Part shown: positions 14,474 to 23,407 of the stretch, one piece after another
How positions within the stretch are numbered: position 1 is the first letter of the stretch
Layout of the letters: every line of letters starts with the position of its first letter
Origin: Brevibacillus_D fluminis_A
Lineage (GTDB): Bacteria > Bacillota > Bacilli > Brevibacillales > Brevibacillaceae
NCBI RefSeq assembly: GCF_052072235.1
Contig: NZ_CM125436.1
Span: 4,334,001 to 4,398,000 of the forward strand
DNA: 64,000 nt
Direction of reading: 5' to 3'
The notes under the pieces: generated by a model
What the model saw: only the letters and a program-made list of their open reading frames with translations
The model's database searches: none
Told to the model about the DNA's origin: nothing
Program-made: the position numbers and the translations under genes

Positions 14474-16621
14474 CTACGAAACCTCCTGTCTTTCTCTCTC
14501 CGGAATAAAACGGACTGGCAGTCTGATGAGGAAGCTCGTCCCTTCTCCCGGCGCGCTGTCCACCGAGATTTGCCCCTGGTGGTACTGAATGATCTCCTTC
14601 ACGATCGCAAGGCCGAGTCCGACGCCATCCGATTTGGTTTTACGCGATTCCGCCGCCTTGAAAAAGCGGTCGAACAAAAATGGCAGCTCTTCCTTTGCGA
14701 TGCCGCTTCCCGTGTCCGCTATGGTAATTACGGCCACGCCAGCGCTGGCAGATTCCGCCTCCACACGAAGCTCGACCCGGATGATGCCATCGGCCGGTGT
14801 GAATTTTTGCGCGTTGACGACCAGATTGGCGAAAACTTGCTCAAACCGCATCGGGTCTACGTTTACCACGGTTTGGTGCGCGGTTACGTGCTGTGCAGGA
14901 AGCTCGCGGATCAAGCGCAGGCCGTGCTTCTCGACATCCAGCTCATATTTGCCGCAAAGGGTTTCGAGCAGCGCATGAATCTCCACCTCGCGGAAATCAA
15001 ACTGGATCTGCCGCGCTTCCAGCTTGGTCAATTCGAACAGATCGCGGATGATCCGCCCCAAGAGCAGTGTTTTTTCATGAATCAGCTTGAGGTATTTGGG
15101 ATCGCCGCTCGGCACGATTCCGTCGATCATCCCTTTGACATAGCCTTGGATCGAGGTGAGCGGCGTGCCCAGCTCATGCGAAATGTTGGACAGCAATCTG
15201 CGGCGCGATTCTTCCATCTGCGACAGCTCGGCATTCGCCTTTTCCAGATCGAGATTCGCCAGCTCCAGCGCTTCCGTCCGCTGCTTCACTTTTTGCTCCA
15301 GCATTTCATTGGCGCTTTTCAGTTCCATGCTCAAGTCTGCGACGTTGCGGAACAAACGAGCGAATTTTACGGAAAAGTTCATCATTTGCGTAACCATGAA
15401 GAGCAGGAGGCCGAGCGGAATCATGTTTTCAAACAGCCAGGTTTGGTTGAAAAAGTAATAAAAGAAATCGTCGAGGATCGAGACGATAAAAAACGCGAGG
15501 CCGATCCCGTTCAACACGGAGCCGCTCCGCTTGCGAATCGCTGCGAGCACATAGGCGCAAAAAATCATGCAGAGCGATCCGACCGTCAGCAGCTGGATGA
15601 AGATGTGCAGCCGGGTGAACAGCAGCGGCTTGGTCAACAGCGCCGCCATCAGCACGCCTGCGCACATCCAGATCGCGACGATGCGGACGTGCCGATTCGT
15701 TTCTTTCGGATATTGGGCATGAACGAACAGGATGAGGCAGACCAGGCTGATCATCACGCAGATGTATTCCCCCCGCACCGCCAGCTCCCACGTCAAGCCG
15801 GGAAAAAAACGGATCGCCAGCGTCTCGCCGAGCAGCAGGTTGCGGATGCCGATCATCAGGCAGAGCACGCCGAAATAAAATGCCGCCCACTCCCGACGCT
15901 GCAAGAGAAAGATCATGAAATGATAGATGGCCATGATGAACAGGCTGCCGGTGATTACCATTTCGTAGGCGACATGCTTGTCCCGCTGGTACAACACCGC
16001 CTCCGCGCTGCCCAGCTTGATCGACTGCCACAATCCGCCTTTCCGCTGCACGAAATTGGCGACCTGGATCACAAGCTCGACCGTGCTCTTCTCCGACTGA
16101 AATGTCACGACCTTGGGATAATTCATCGGCTTCATGTCGTCAGCCTGCATCGCCACAACGCCGTTTCGGGCAAGCTCCTTACCGTTCATCCACAGGATGT
16201 AGGAGGTTGCAACGCTCGGCATGTACAAGGCCAGCTGGCGATTCCGATCGCTTTCCTTTAGCTGAATCCGCACGCGGTAGGTGGCATAGCCTTGATTGGA
16301 GAGAGGATGTCCGCCGCTTTGATAGGCATTCCATTGACTGGGGACCCGTTCGTATGCAGGTGGCGGGGCGGCGCTTTTCGCGAAATCGCCTGGCACAAGC
16401 AGCCGATTCCAGTAAAACTCCCATTCGCCATCCAGAGAAACCATTTCATGTTGCGAGAAATCAAATTTCGTCGCATCGATCACCCCCGCCGAACCGTTTC
16501 CGCCGCCCGCTGCCAGTACCGGTTGTCCAGCCAGTATGCACGCGACGGCGAGCATGATAAAAAAATACAGCTGCGCCCACCTTTTTGCCGCAGCCTTCCG
16601 ATCTGCTAGAGTACGCTCCAC
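14474..16621 (-). CDS. 7TM-DISM sensor histidine kinase
   Basis: 715 residues. A signal peptide is followed by an extracellular jelly-roll domain (about 45-190; SLDGEWEFYWNRLL and ATYRVRIQL, the DISMED2 type related to sugar-binding modules). Then come seven membrane helices (about 210-410), a coiled coil (LKSANEMLEQKVKQRTEALE), HisKA with the phospho-His in LLSNISHELGTPLTSIQGY, and HATPase with N-box NLVVNAQKF, G1 DTGSGI and G2 GVGLGLAIVKEI. It should sense an extracellular, possibly carbohydrate, ligand and phosphorylate the regulator encoded immediately downstream. The start is GTG at 16621 after GGGAGAG. The glycosylation genes begin about 200 bases away on the other strand. Confidence 0.92.
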   Translation of the reverse strand: MERTLADRKAAAKRWAQLYFFIMLAVACILAGQPVLAAGGGNGSAGVIDATKFDFSQHEMVSLDGEWEFYWNRLLVPGDFAKSAAPPPAYERVPSQWNAYQSGGHPLSNQGYATYRVRIQLKESDRNRQLALYMPSVATSYILWMNGKELARNGVVAMQADDMKPMNYPKVVTFQSEKSTVELVIQVANFVQRKGGLWQSIKLGSAEAVLYQRDKHVAYEMVITGSLFIMAIYHFMIFLLQRREWAAFYFGVLCLMIGIRNLLLGETLAIRFFPGLTWELAVRGEYICVMISLVCLILFVHAQYPKETNRHVRIVAIWMCAGVLMAALLTKPLLFTRLHIFIQLLTVGSLCMIFCAYVLAAIRKRSGSVLNGIGLAFFIVSILDDFFYYFFNQTWLFENMIPLGLLLFMVTQMMNFSVKFARLFRNVADLSMELKSANEMLEQKVKQRTEALELANLDLEKANAELSQMEESRRRLLSNISHELGTPLTSIQGYVKGMIDGIVPSGDPKYLKLIHEKTLLLGRIIRDLFELTKLEARQIQFDFREVEIHALLETLCGKYELDVEKHGLRLIRELPAQHVTAHQTVVNVDPMRFEQVFANLVVNAQKFTPADGIIRVELRVEAESASAGVAVITIADTGSGIAKEELPFLFDRFFKAAESRKTKSDGVGLGLAIVKEIIQYHQGQISVDSAPGEGTSFLIRLPVRFIPERERQEVS

Positions 16622-16822
16622 TACGCTCTCCCTTTCCGCTCTCTCTTTCGACCCTTTTAGTATACCATCTGCAGGTCTTGTTTTTTGCGTAAGGTTGTCG
16701 CCGCGCGAGCAAAAATAGTCGCTGGTTACCTACTCAGGGACAATCACGCTTTCCTAGAAACTGAATATCTTTGTAGCAGTTGATTTGGCATGACCGAATG
16801 CCATGTCGTAGAGGAGGTCTGT

Positions 16823-18379
16823 ATGCCCTACAGTTCAAAATCTGGAAAAGCATGGATCGAACGCCTCGTGATACGCTTCATCACGATTTGCGGCGATAAT
16901 TCGATACTGGACGTGGGAGCAGGGGCCGGCACTTATTCGGACCTGTTTCGCGCCCGCCTGCCGCACACGCATTTCACCGCTTTGGAAATATGGGAGCCCT
17001 ATCATTCTACGTTTCAGCTTGCGAGCAAATATGACGTTTTGCGCACGGACGATGTCCGCACCTTCACGCCTGAACAGCGCTACGGCATCACGTTTTTGGG
17101 TGACGTGCTGGAACATATGACAAAGGAAGAAGCGTTGGAAGTCTATGAAAAGCTGCTTGCCGCAAGCGATTTTGTCTTCATCAGCATCCCGATCATCAAA
17201 TACCCGCAAGACGCTTACATGGGCAACCCGTACGAAAAGCATGTAAAAGACGACTGGACGCATGAAGAGGTGCTCGCTACTTTCCCTCACATCGCATTTT
17301 CGCATGTGGAGCAAGAAATCGGCGCCTATGTCGGCGTCAACCCGAGCACCCAATCGCTTGATACGGTCAAGAAGCTGTATGGCCCCACAATCGCCGTCTA
17401 CGCTTTGTTCGACGATCACGAAGCGGACTTGGACGCTTTTTTGCATTCGGTCAAGACATCCGACCAGATCGTCCTGTGCGACACCGGCTCGACAGACGGA
17501 TCGAATGCGGTCATTGCCCGTTTTCAAGAAAACCATCCCGACGTCAATCTGTCTGTTTATCCGATATGCGTCACGCCCTTCCGGTTTGATGACGCGCGCA
17601 ACACGTGCCTGTCACTGGTTTCCCCCGAAATCGACCTGTGTGTCGCACTGGCCGCAAACGAGACATTGATGGAGGGATGGCGTGACCTTTTGGCGGCCCA
17701 TTGGACGTATGAAAGCTCTCGCTACCGCTATCGGGTGAAAAAAATCAGGCCGGATCACCGCGTCACCGTGAACTGGCATGACTGGATTCATTCGCGGCGC
17801 GGCTACACGTGGAAGCTGCCGATCCATGAGGTCTTGCAGCCAAACGCCCTGGAACAGGTGACCTCGATCGCTGACCTGTGGGTGTACCGGAACGAGCATA
17901 ACCGACGTTCACACGAAAATGACATCCCCATGCTCGAGCAATCGATCAAAGAGTTCGACAGCTACTGGAAAACCTGGAGCTATCTCGCCGCGGAATATAT
18001 GCATAACAATCGGCATCTGGAAGCGCTTCAAGCCGTCCACCGAAGCCTTTCGCTGCCTGGCAACGACTCCGCCTATCTATACCAGCTGCAGTTTTCGATT
18101 TTCCGAGAGCTTGGCTCGGTGGATCAGGCACTGCTCAGCTTGAACAATGCGATCTCGCACCTTCCGCATCGACGCGAACCCCATTTCATCAAAGCGATGT
18201 ATTTGCATCAGCTCGGGCGGCATGTGGAGGCATTCCTTGCCTTAAAAGAAGCAGAGACGAAAACGGAACGCGTCTTTGACGATCATGATCATCCTGCCGC
18301 CTGGGATGAAGAATTCGAACAATGGAAAGCAAAACTCTGGTCACTTGCGGGTATCGAGGGAGGCAATGCGCGTGAATAA
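16823..18379 (+). CDS. Methyltransferase - pseudo-glycosyltransferase - TPR fusion protein
   Basis: 518 residues in three parts. Residues about 1-185 are a class I SAM methyltransferase (motif I SILDVGAGAGTYSDLF, motif post-I LEIWEPY, motif IV ITFLGDVLEHMT). Residues about 190-390 are a SunS-like GT2 domain: the nucleotide loop CDTGSTDGS and FRFDDARN are kept, but where the partner protein has ADLDECMEAGW this one has LAANETLMEGW, so the Asp-x-Asp metal site is absent. Residues about 390-510 are TPR-like helices. The methyltransferase may be active while the GT part is likely non-catalytic. The start at 16823 follows GAGGAGG by 5 bases. It overlaps the next gene by 14 bases, so the two products are coupled. 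Confidence 0.8.
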   Translation: MPYSSKSGKAWIERLVIRFITICGDNSILDVGAGAGTYSDLFRARLPHTHFTALEIWEPYHSTFQLASKYDVLRTDDVRTFTPEQRYGITFLGDVLEHMTKEEALEVYEKLLAASDFVFISIPIIKYPQDAYMGNPYEKHVKDDWTHEEVLATFPHIAFSHVEQEIGAYVGVNPSTQSLDTVKKLYGPTIAVYALFDDHEADLDAFLHSVKTSDQIVLCDTGSTDGSNAVIARFQENHPDVNLSVYPICVTPFRFDDARNTCLSLVSPEIDLCVALAANETLMEGWRDLLAAHWTYESSRYRYRVKKIRPDHRVTVNWHDWIHSRRGYTWKLPIHEVLQPNALEQVTSIADLWVYRNEHNRRSHENDIPMLEQSIKEFDSYWKTWSYLAAEYMHNNRHLEALQAVHRSLSLPGNDSAYLYQLQFSIFRELGSVDQALLSLNNAISHLPHRREPHFIKAMYLHQLGRHVEAFLALKEAETKTERVFDDHDHPAAWDEEFEQWKAKLWSLAGIEGGNARE

Positions 18380-19469
18380 GCTCAAGGTAGCGGTCTATGC
18401 CATTAGCAAAAATGAGGCGCAATTCGTGGATCGATGGATGGACTCGATGCTGGAGGCGGATATGGTCGTCGTTGCCGATACGGGCTCTACAGACGATACG
18501 GTCGAGCGGCTGCGGGCACGGGGGGCCTATGTTTATTCAATCAAAGTGGACCCGTGGCGCTTCGATGTGGCGCGCAATGCGGCGATGAGCTTCATCCCGC
18601 GCGACGTCGATGTTTGCGTTACCGCCGATCTCGACGAATGCATGGAGGCTGGCTGGCGTCAAAAGCTGGAAGACGTCTGGACACCGGAAGCGACGCGGCT
18701 CAAATATTTCTATACATGGAGCTTTAACCCGGATGGCTCACGGGGTGTGACCTTCTGGCAGGAAAAGATACACCGGCGCAGCGGGTTCCGCTGGATTCAT
18801 CCGGTTCATGAGGAGTTGCAGTACCATGGCACCGATCTCGACCATTATGTCTGGTCCGAAGATATTCGGCTCAACCATTACCCGGACAATACGAAATCGC
18901 GCGGCCAATATTTTCCCCTGTTGGAGAAGTCAGTGCAGGAAAACCCGGAGCACGACCGCAATATGCATTATCTCGGCCGCGAATACATGTATTACCGCAT
19001 GTGGGACAAATGCATCGAAACGTTGAAACGTCATTTGACCATGCCGCGCGCGCTCTGGAAAGACGAACGTGCCGCTTCCATGCGCTTTATCGCCCGCGCC
19101 TATGAAGCCAAAGGGGAGCGGGATGAAGCGAAAAGCTGGCTGTATAAAGCCATCGCGGAAGCACCCCACCTGCGGGAGCCTTACGTGGAAATGGCCAAAC
19201 TCGCCTACAAGGAACAAGATTGGCCGTGCATCTATCATATGGTGGAGGCAGCGTTGCAAATCAAGGAGAGGCCCATCTCCTATCTCAATGAGCCGTTCTC
19301 CTGGGATTACACCTTGTACGATTTGGGCGCACTTAGCTGCTACTATCTCGGCATGCTGGAAAAGTCGCTCGCATTCGCCAGGCAGGCGCTCGAGATGGCA
19401 CCGGATGACGAACGGCTGCAAAACAACCTGAAGCTTATTCAAGATAAGGCTCAGGCCCAATCTGACTGA
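18366..19469 (+). CDS. SunS-like GT2 glycosyltransferase with TPR tail
   Basis: 367 residues. The N-terminal GT2 domain (about 1-225) shows VYAISKNEAQFVDRW, ADTGSTDDT, WRFDVARN, the metal motif TADLDECMEAGW, and EKIHRRSGFRWIHPVHE. This is the arrangement seen in SunS-type peptide/protein glycosyltransferases. The C-terminal half (about 225-365) is TPR-like and probably holds the protein substrate. It is a paralogue of the preceding gene and appears to be the catalytic member of the pair. No glycocin precursor or flagellin gene is visible nearby, so the acceptor is unknown. The ATG at 18366 follows GAGGGAGGC within the end of the upstream gene; its 3' end overlaps the convergent yitT gene by 35 bases. 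Confidence 0.85.
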   Translation: MRVNKLKVAVYAISKNEAQFVDRWMDSMLEADMVVVADTGSTDDTVERLRARGAYVYSIKVDPWRFDVARNAAMSFIPRDVDVCVTADLDECMEAGWRQKLEDVWTPEATRLKYFYTWSFNPDGSRGVTFWQEKIHRRSGFRWIHPVHEELQYHGTDLDHYVWSEDIRLNHYPDNTKSRGQYFPLLEKSVQENPEHDRNMHYLGREYMYYRMWDKCIETLKRHLTMPRALWKDERAASMRFIARAYEAKGERDEAKSWLYKAIAEAPHLREPYVEMAKLAYKEQDWPCIYHMVEAALQIKERPISYLNEPFSWDYTLYDLGALSCYYLGMLEKSLAFARQALEMAPDDERLQNNLKLIQDKAQAQSD

Positions 19470-20025
19470 AATAATGCGTGGCAACCGCGACGCTTGCGAT
19501 CGTGATCAGGGAAAACAGCATGCGCGTAAGGCCGATTGCCTGCAGCGAGGATGCAACGATGACCCCATCGATCAAAAAAATCAACAGCGCGACAGGCACC
19601 TTGTTTCGCCTGGACAAAAACTGTGCGAGCAAGTCGGTCCCGCCCGTGTTGCTTTGATAAGCGAGCATGATGCCGACGCCGCTGCCGATCAGGGCGCCGC
19701 CGACAACGGAAGCGGTCGCAAGCGATGAGGGCATCGCTTCCCGCAAAAAACTGAGCCAGTCGATGAAAAACGACGAAAGCAGCATCCCGTGGAAGCTGCG
19801 GTAAAACAAAAAGCGATCGCAGCAAAACACCAGTCCGTATATCGGGATACTGGTGAGCAGCATGATGCCCCCTGGGGCAAGACCGAAATAATACTTGGCT
19901 AGCAAGCCCACTCCGATCATGCCGCCATCCATTAAATGGTGAGGCACCAAAAAGCCGTTCACACCGATCCCGATCAGAAAGCTGCCTGCTACGATCGCAA
20001 TCACCTTTTCAAATAGCATGTTCAT
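19435..20025 (-). CDS. yitT: YitT family membrane protein (DUF161)
   Basis: 196 residues with about five membrane helices. The motifs VNGFLVPHHLMDGGMIGVGLL, GSGVGIMLAYQSNTGGTDLL and the final ATHYFSQIG are typical of the DUF161 half of YitT/YczE-type proteins. Many family members also carry a cytoplasmic DUF2179 domain, which is absent here, so this is the short form. No transport function is firmly established. A GGGGGAT ribosome site lies within an 8-bp inverted repeat (ATCCCCCG/CGGGGGAT) spanning about 20027-20081, which could mask it. Confidence 0.85.
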   Translation of the reverse strand: MNMLFEKVIAIVAGSFLIGIGVNGFLVPHHLMDGGMIGVGLLAKYYFGLAPGGIMLLTSIPIYGLVFCCDRFLFYRSFHGMLLSSFFIDWLSFLREAMPSSLATASVVGGALIGSGVGIMLAYQSNTGGTDLLAQFLSRRNKVPVALLIFLIDGVIVASSLQAIGLTRMLFSLITIASVAVATHYFSQIGPEPYLE

Positions 20026-20085
20026 ATCCCCCGAGCAACCCGAATCGCTTCTTCACATGTATACGAGCTGTCCGGGGGATTCATG

Positions 20086-22440
20086 TTACGGTTTGACGAC
20101 TACGACAACCGCTGTTTTTTTGCCGGCAAAGTTGACGGTGATCGTCGCCTGGCCTGGGCCATACGCGGTGATGATTCCGTCCTTCACATCGGCTACGAGA
20201 ATTTTGGACGAGGCCCACAGCCCTGCAACCGTCACGTTGGTGTCGGTGCCGTCCATATAGGTGGCGGTCGCCGTCACCTTCGTTGTCTGCCCCGGCTTCA
20301 TTTCCAGCTTGACCGCGCTCGTCTTCAAATATTTTAACGTGTCGACCTCGACCGGAATGCTGATCGTTTTGCCGGAGTAGCGAACCGTTATGGTCGTTTT
20401 ACCGTAACCGACCGCTGTCACAAGACCGTCCTGTACGTCCGCGATTTTGTAGGACGTGGTCTTCCACTCCGCGTCTTTGGTCACGTTTTTCGTGCTGCCG
20501 TCCGACAGCGTCGCAATCAGATTGACCTGTACCGTATTGCCGGTTTTGAGCGTGATGTAATGCTTGTCCGTGTCCATCTTGGTGACGATTCCGACCTCAA
20601 CCGTGATGGTGACCGATTGGCCGCCGTATTTGGCGGTTACAACCGCTCTTCCGTTGGTCAAGCCGCGCACCAGCCCTTTTGCTACATCGGCTGCCGCCGC
20701 GTTGCTCGTGATCCACTCCGCATCGTCCGTCACATTTTTGGCAGTGCCGTCTGCCGTTGTGGCGGTCAGCGTCACCTGCTTGGACTCGCCCGTCCCCATG
20801 ACGATGGTCGTGACACTCGCTGAAAGCGACTGCGCCTGGTCGATTTCGATCGGGATCGAGACGGTTTTGCCTTCGTATGTGGCGGTGATGGTCGTTTTGC
20901 CCGCAGCGACGGCGGTAACCGCACCATCCGTGACCGTCGCGACCGCTTCCTGGGCGCTTGCCCATGTCGCCAGCGTCGTTACATCTTTTTTCAAGCCGTC
21001 TGCATATTCGACGGTCAACGCGACCTTCGCTGTTTTCCCTTTGCTCAGGATCAGCTTGGTCTGATCAGCCGTCAGACTTTTGATCACCCCGACGCTGACC
21101 GGAATGGTCAGAAACCGTTTGCCATAGGTAGCCGTAACTGTCGTGCTGCCTGTCGCAATCCCGGTAACCACGCCTTGACGCACCTCGGCTACCGCGGTCG
21201 AAGCGGAACTCCACTGGGCTTTTTCGGTAATGTCTTCCTCTCGCCCATCTTGGTAGTACGCTGTCAGGACGAGCTTGTTCGTATCTCCCGGCTGCACCGC
21301 GACCGTCGTCTTGTCGGCGCCGAGCTTGCGCGGCACATCGACATCCACCAAAATCGTCACGGTTTTGGTCCCGTACGTCGCTGTGATGGTAGCCTCACCT
21401 GACGCGTACGCGGTGACTTTCCCTTTGCTCACATAGGCGACCGTTTCGTTGCCTGACGTCCAGACCGCCTTGTCGGTGACATCCTCCGGCTTTTCGTCCG
21501 CATTGGTGGAAGTCAGCTTGAGCTGCGTGACATCATTGACTTTCATGAACAGGCTTGTTTTGTCCACATCCAGGCGGCGGGAGATGCCGGATTCCACCTT
21601 GATGGTTGCCGTCTTGGTCCCGTATTTGGCGGTGATCGTCGCCGTACCGGTTCCGTACGATTTGATTTCCCCTTTAATCGCATCGGCAATGCTGCCGTTA
21701 TCGCTTGACCACTCTGCGATTTTTGCAACATCCTCCACCGTGCCGTCGGCAAATGTCGCCAGCAGGGTGATCGGCTCCGAGCCATTGAGCGGCAAGGACA
21801 AGCTGTTTTTGCCCGGGTCCAGCCGTCTGATCACCTCGACGCTGACCGGGATCGTGACGGATTGGCTGCCGTATTTGGCGGTGACCGTCGCCGTACCCGC
21901 TCCCTGGCCGACGATTTTGCCGTTCAACACCGTTGCGACCGAATATTGGTCAACGGTCCACTCGGCTTTTGCCGTCACATCATCCGTCGAACCGTCCGTA
22001 AACACGGCGGTGAGCGTCACCTGGTCGCTCGCCCCTTTGCGAATATCGATGCTTTGCTTGTCTTTGCTGAGCGCCCTGACTTTTTTCACAACGGTCACAT
22101 TCACAATAACCGTCGTATTCATGTACGTCGCCGTCAGCGTCGCCGTTCCTTCGCCTTTTGCGGTGACATTCCCCGCGTACACCGATGCGACGCTGTCCTT
22201 GCTCGAGACCCAATCCGTTTTAATCGTGACATCCTCGCTGGAGCCGTTGGTGTACAGCGCCGTCGCCGTCAAAGCGGACGTGTCGCCCGTCTCCATCGAG
22301 AGGCTGTTTTTCGAAAGCACCAGCTTGGAAATTTCATTCGCGGCCAGCGCTGTTCCTGTGTTGCCCCCAACAGCCGTGGCGATTACTGCAGCCACCAGGA
22401 CCATTTGAAAAAACGCAACCAAGACTTTTTTTCCAATCAA
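20086..22440 (-). CDS. Secreted protein of nine BIG2-type Ig-like repeats
   Basis: 784 residues: a signal peptide (about 1-33) and then nine tandem repeats of about 83 residues with nothing else. Each repeat follows the pattern L-x(4)-K-x-x-L-x-x-x-x-G ... L-x-A-x-x-x-D-G-x-x-x-D-V-T-x-x-A-x-W-x-S ... V-A-x-V-x-x-G-x-V-T-A-x-G-x-G-x-A-T-I-T-A-x-Y-x-G-K-T-V-T-I-P-V, the bacterial Ig-like BIG2 fold. No LPXTG, SLH, GW or catalytic domain is present, so it is either released or held by another factor. Such repeats usually act as adhesive or spacer modules; a stand-alone array suggests a scaffold or matrix role (inference). It is a single-gene unit beyond the terminator of the phn operon. Confidence 0.88.
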   Translation of the reverse strand: MIGKKVLVAFFQMVLVAAVIATAVGGNTGTALAANEISKLVLSKNSLSMETGDTSALTATALYTNGSSEDVTIKTDWVSSKDSVASVYAGNVTAKGEGTATLTATYMNTTVIVNVTVVKKVRALSKDKQSIDIRKGASDQVTLTAVFTDGSTDDVTAKAEWTVDQYSVATVLNGKIVGQGAGTATVTAKYGSQSVTIPVSVEVIRRLDPGKNSLSLPLNGSEPITLLATFADGTVEDVAKIAEWSSDNGSIADAIKGEIKSYGTGTATITAKYGTKTATIKVESGISRRLDVDKTSLFMKVNDVTQLKLTSTNADEKPEDVTDKAVWTSGNETVAYVSKGKVTAYASGEATITATYGTKTVTILVDVDVPRKLGADKTTVAVQPGDTNKLVLTAYYQDGREEDITEKAQWSSASTAVAEVRQGVVTGIATGSTTVTATYGKRFLTIPVSVGVIKSLTADQTKLILSKGKTAKVALTVEYADGLKKDVTTLATWASAQEAVATVTDGAVTAVAAGKTTITATYEGKTVSIPIEIDQAQSLSASVTTIVMGTGESKQVTLTATTADGTAKNVTDDAEWITSNAAAADVAKGLVRGLTNGRAVVTAKYGGQSVTITVEVGIVTKMDTDKHYITLKTGNTVQVNLIATLSDGSTKNVTKDAEWKTTSYKIADVQDGLVTAVGYGKTTITVRYSGKTISIPVEVDTLKYLKTSAVKLEMKPGQTTKVTATATYMDGTDTNVTVAGLWASSKILVADVKDGIITAYGPGQATITVNFAGKKTAVVVVVKP

Positions 22441-22527
22441 ACCTGATTTCCTCCTCTTTCGTTGATCTTGACGCTAAAGAGAACCACACACCCTTATATA
22501 TCGGGTTACTACATGGTTTCCGTTAGA

Positions 22528-22572
22528 AAAAAATCCCCGCTCAGCGACTCGCAGCGCTGAATGGGGATTTTT
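22528..22572 (-). terminator. Terminator of the 2-AEP operon
   Basis: AAAAATCCCC...TCAGCG pairs with CGCTGA...GGGGATTTTT, a long interrupted stem with flanking A/T runs, right after the DeoR stop at 22594. It insulates the phn operon from the BIG2 gene and could work in both directions. Confidence 0.85.
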
Positions 22573-22593
22573 GGCCGCCGGCAGAACGGACGA

Positions 22594-23379
22594 TTACTCC
22601 GCTGCCAGCCACTCGATATCTTTCGCTTCCAATTCCGCCACCCACTCTTTCGGCGCGGGCACGTCGCAGATGATCATGTCGATCTCGCGCAGCTCCGCGC
22701 TTCTGTACAGATTGCTTGAGCCCAGCTTGGAATGGTCGGTCAGGACGATGCTCTGCTTGGCGTGCTCGATGCATTTGCGCACCATCAGCGCCCGCTCCGC
22801 ATCAAAGCTCGTGATGCCGCTGCCGAGCGTGATTCCGTCAATCGAAACAAACGCCTTGTCCACATAAAAGTTGTCCAGCATCTGCTGTGCCACCGAACCG
22901 GTGATCCGGAAATGCTTGGGATGAACCTTGCCGCCGATGAAGTACACTTCCGCATCCATCAAGCCTTTGTTGATGCTGTCCACCAGCAAGGTCAGACCTG
23001 TGACCGAGTTGGTGATGATCGTGATGTTCTTTTTGTTGCCGAGGAAATGAATCATCTGCAGGGAGGTCGTCCCATCATCGATCAGGATGATGTCGCCGTT
23101 CTGCACCAGGGACGCAGCCATGCGGCCAATCCGCTTCTTCTCGTCGGCATGCAAAATCTCCCGTGTGAACATGGAAGGCTCTTCGCGGTCGAGATTGATT
23201 TTGACCGCCCCGCCATACACTCGCTTGCATTTGTTTTCATACTCCAGCTCTTCGAGATAGCGGCGGATCGTCTCGGAGGAAACCTGCAGCTTCTCCACCA
23301 AGTCATTCGTCCGCACTTTGCCTGCCGTATGCAATTGCTCCAAAATGTACTCTTTGCGCTCTTCTCCGACCAGTGACAC
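22594..23379 (-). CDS. DeoR-family regulator of the 2-AEP operon
   Basis: 261 residues. The N-terminal winged helix (VGEERKEYILEQL, KVRTNDLVEKLQVSSETIRRYLEELE, KRVYGGAV) is followed by the ISOCOT/DeoRC effector domain (IGRMAASLVQNGDIILIDDGTTSLQM, FVSIDGITLGSGITSFD, VLTDHSKLG). DeoR proteins usually sense a phosphorylated intermediate; here it is the last gene of the phosphonate operon, so a compound such as phosphonoacetaldehyde or another intermediate could be the ligand (inference). The start is taken as GTG at 23379, 9 bases from GGGAGG; a TTG at 23388 abuts that site and is too close. Confidence 0.88.
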   Translation of the reverse strand: MSLVGEERKEYILEQLHTAGKVRTNDLVEKLQVSSETIRRYLEELEYENKCKRVYGGAVKINLDREEPSMFTREILHADEKKRIGRMAASLVQNGDIILIDDGTTSLQMIHFLGNKKNITIITNSVTGLTLLVDSINKGLMDAEVYFIGGKVHPKHFRITGSVAQQMLDNFYVDKAFVSIDGITLGSGITSFDAERALMVRKCIEHAKQSIVLTDHSKLGSSNLYRSAELREIDMIICDVPAPKEWVAELEAKDIEWLAAE

Positions 23380-23407
23380 GCTAGCCAACCTCCCGCCTTC
23401 ATTTCAT

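Noticed and set aside
14570..16261. Very long plus-strand frame (563 codons)
   Set aside because: It is the antisense shadow of the 7TM-DISM kinase gene, rich in His/Arg/Gln as expected for a GC-rich antisense frame.
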